5,238 bases of DNA from Oscillospiraceae bacterium (lineage in GTDB: Bacteria > Bacillota > Clostridia > Oscillospirales > UBA929): the NCBI GenBank assembly GCA_031271525.1, contig JAISVO010000118.1:1-5238 (forward strand). The letters are read 5' to 3'. A program made the translations under genes and the position numbers. Each line of letters starts with the position of its first letter. Position 1 is the stretch's first letter. The notes below the pieces were generated by a model that searched no databases, was not told where the DNA came from, and worked only from the letters and a program-made list of their open reading frames with translations. Below, in pieces: positions 3,941-5,238 of this stretch.

Positions 3941-5238
3941 ATGTCGGTCACATCCCCGCTGTTCCTGCTGTTCACGGCGGCTGTCGTCGGCGCCGACCGC
4001 TTTGTGCCGGCCCGCTTCCGCGCGGCGTTCCTGCTGGCGGCAAGCCTTGTCTTCTACGGCTTCTGGCGGCTCTGGGCTCCGGTCTTCCTCCTCGGCTACA
4101 CCCTCCTCCAATACGCCCTGACCTTCCTGATCAAAAAAAGCCCCAAGCCGGTCTTTACGCTGGTGCTTTTCCTGCATATATCCCTCTTCCTCCTGCTGGG
4201 CCGGAGTGAGCTGTTCACCGCCCTCCCGGTGTTTACCGACATCGTCTTCCCGCTGGGCTTTTCCTACTACATGTTCCGCTGTATTGGCTACCAAGCGGAC
4301 GTCGCGCGGGGACGGCTGGAGCCCGAGAAAAACCTCGTCAGTCTCGCCCTCTTCTTTTCCTTCTTCCCAATCCTCACAATGGGCCCAATCAACCGCGCCG
4401 GGGACTTTTTAACACGGATCCGTCAGCCTGAACGCCCGGACGGGCGGGACGTCCGCGATATTCTCCATAGTATCGGCTTCTCCCTCTTTAAGAAGTTCGT
4501 CCTTGCCGACAATATTTTAACCCTTATTGAGCCATGGTTTTCCGCGAAACAGCTCAACCCCAACGGCGGGGTGTGGTTCTTCCTCTTGGCAAGCTACCTG
4601 ATCGCCCTCTATCTCGATTTTTCGGCGTATACCGACATCGCGCTGGGCGTCTCCCGGCTGCTCGGCTTCCGGGTCAACCCAAATTTCTCCGCCCCGTTCC
4701 TCTCTCGATCAATTTCAGATTTTTGGAGACGGTGGCATATGGGGTTGTCCCATTGGTTTGCCGATTACCTCTTCACCCCGCTCCAACTAAAACTCCGGCG
4801 TTTTGGAATCGCCGCGTCGGTGGTTGCGGCGTTCGTCACCCTCACCATCAGCGGGATGTGGCACCGCTTCTCGCTGAACTACCTCGCGTGGGGGTTCGCC
4901 ACGGCGTTCTTCATCTCGTTCGACGCGATAACCGCCCGACGGCGCAAAAAGCTTGAAAAATCGGTTCCCAAGCGGCTGTTTGCAGCCGTCACGACGGCAA
5001 TCACCTTCGTGATCTCGGTCTTTGTCATCACTTTTGTCTGCTCGGCTGACTTCCGGCAATCGCTCGATATCCTGAGCCGCGCCCTCAACCCGGCGGCGTA
5101 TTTTAACCTCACCGGGGCGAAAGCGTTTCTCGGCGGCGCGAAGGAACTGCTTCTCTGCTTGCTTGCGGCTCTCCCTTTTGTCGCTGCGTCCCACGCGCTG
5201 GAACTGAAGCCGGCACGGCTGACGACCCTGCTGGACAG
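3941..5238 (+). CDS. MBOAT-family O-acyltransferase (AlgI/DltB type), 3' end outside window
   Basis: The frame is open for 432 codons from ATG 3941 to the right edge with no stop. MBOAT proteins move acyl groups onto hydroxyls of exported or surface glycans within a multi-pass membrane core. Family landmarks in order: FPLGFSYYMFRCIGY (103-117), FFPILTMGPINR (141-152), YLDFSAYTDIALG (224-236), NPNFSAPF (246-253), DFWRRWHMGLSHW (260-272), and SGMWH (304-308) with the expected catalytic histidine H308; H266 is the second conserved histidine. Hydrophobic segments lie near 5-18, 28-63, 71-87, 132-148, 212-225, 292-306, 312-327, 347-367 and 402-416. Two details differ from the usual AlgI/DltB pattern: H308 is followed by Arg rather than Gly, and the usual PLGG after the WRRWH block is replaced by TPLQLKLRR (279-287). 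AlgI-type proteins are commonly about 460-520 residues, so perhaps 30-90 residues are missing. It is the last visible operon gene; the donor is inferred to be the acyl carrier protein upstream. Confidence 0.93.
   Translation, partial: MSVTSPLFLLFTAAVVGADRFVPARFRAAFLLAASLVFYGFWRLWAPVFLLGYTLLQYALTFLIKKSPKPVFTLVLFLHISLFLLLGRSELFTALPVFTDIVFPLGFSYYMFRCIGYQADVARGRLEPEKNLVSLALFFSFFPILTMGPINRAGDFLTRIRQPERPDGRDVRDILHSIGFSLFKKFVLADNILTLIEPWFSAKQLNPNGGVWFFLLASYLIALYLDFSAYTDIALGVSRLLGFRVNPNFSAPFLSRSISDFWRRWHMGLSHWFADYLFTPLQLKLRRFGIAASVVAAFVTLTISGMWHRFSLNYLAWGFATAFFISFDAITARRRKKLEKSVPKRLFAAVTTAITFVISVFVITFVCSADFRQSLDILSRALNPAAYFNLTGAKAFLGGAKELLLCLLAALPFVAASHALELKPARLTTLLD

Larger units (their letters stand above)
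197..5238 (+). other. Five-gene operon: TrpB2, FkbH-like, ACP, VOC, MBOAT
   Basis: All five genes are on the plus strand with junctions of +6 nt, ATGA overlap, ATGA overlap and +7 nt, and there is no internal terminator-like structure with a proper T-run. One consensus promoter precedes the first gene and no comparable promoter was noticed inside. The operon probably continues past the right edge, because the MBOAT gene is unfinished. The FkbH-like, ACP and VOC genes are the most tightly joined and probably form the functional core with the MBOAT. Confidence 0.8.

Noticed and set aside
3752..4294. Minus-strand open frame of about 180 codons across the VOC-MBOAT junction
   Set aside because: Its Glu/Gln/Arg-rich composition is what the antisense of a hydrophobic membrane protein gives. 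It has no motif and overlaps two firm genes.
4534..4956. Plus-strand open frame of about 140 codons in a second frame over the MBOAT gene
   Set aside because: The MBOAT frame here carries all the family motifs (DFWRRWH, SGMWH) without interruption; the second frame has none and is a shadow.
1..5238. CRISPR array, tRNA, rRNA or attachment site
   Set aside because: No regularly spaced direct repeats, cloverleaf-like sequence or rRNA-like segment was seen on either strand.

Overview
This window looks like a bacterial chromosomal segment. It has G+C-rich coding DNA (one sampled 60-base row inside the first gene is 40/60 G/C), tight polycistronic packing with ATGA overlaps, strong Shine-Dalgarno sites, and one promoter that matches the sigma70/sigmaA consensus exactly. 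The taxon cannot be fixed from sequence reading alone. A G+C-rich anaerobic Bacillota (Clostridia-like) is a reasonable guess from the gene styles, but it is only a guess.

Left edge (1 to about 185, minus strand): the 5' end of an IS5-family insertion sequence. Forty codons of the transposase N-terminus are visible, reading leftward out of the window, with a good ribosome binding site and a probable element end near a CTAG at 182-185. The first 240 bases are much less G+C-rich (108/240 G/C by hand count) than the genes to the right.

Short control region (186-251): a perfect TTGACA-N17-TATAAT promoter, a leader of only about 20 nt, and a Shine-Dalgarno sequence in front of the first gene. The leader is too short for a trp attenuator, T-box or riboswitch.

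Operon (252 to the right edge, plus strand), five genes with no gap above 7 nt: (1) a TrpB2-type tryptophan synthase beta-like PLP enzyme; (2) an FkbH-like HAD-IIIC protein with SGNH-like, HAD and GNAT-like parts; (3) a discrete acyl carrier protein; (4) a VOC-fold protein resembling methylmalonyl-CoA epimerase; (5) a membrane-bound O-acyltransferase (MBOAT, AlgI/DltB type), cut by the window edge.

Working model: FkbH-family proteins are known to load a glyceryl unit from 1,3-bisphosphoglycerate onto an acyl carrier protein for polyketide synthesis. No polyketide synthase is visible here, and an MBOAT follows instead. The layout (loader, carrier protein, membrane acyltransferase) parallels the Dlt system for D-alanylation. 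It suggests a pathway that attaches a glyceryl or other small hydroxyacyl group to a cell-surface or exported glycan. The VOC protein may act on the carrier-bound acyl group. The job of the TrpB2 enzyme at the head of the operon is unexplained and is the oddest part of the set.
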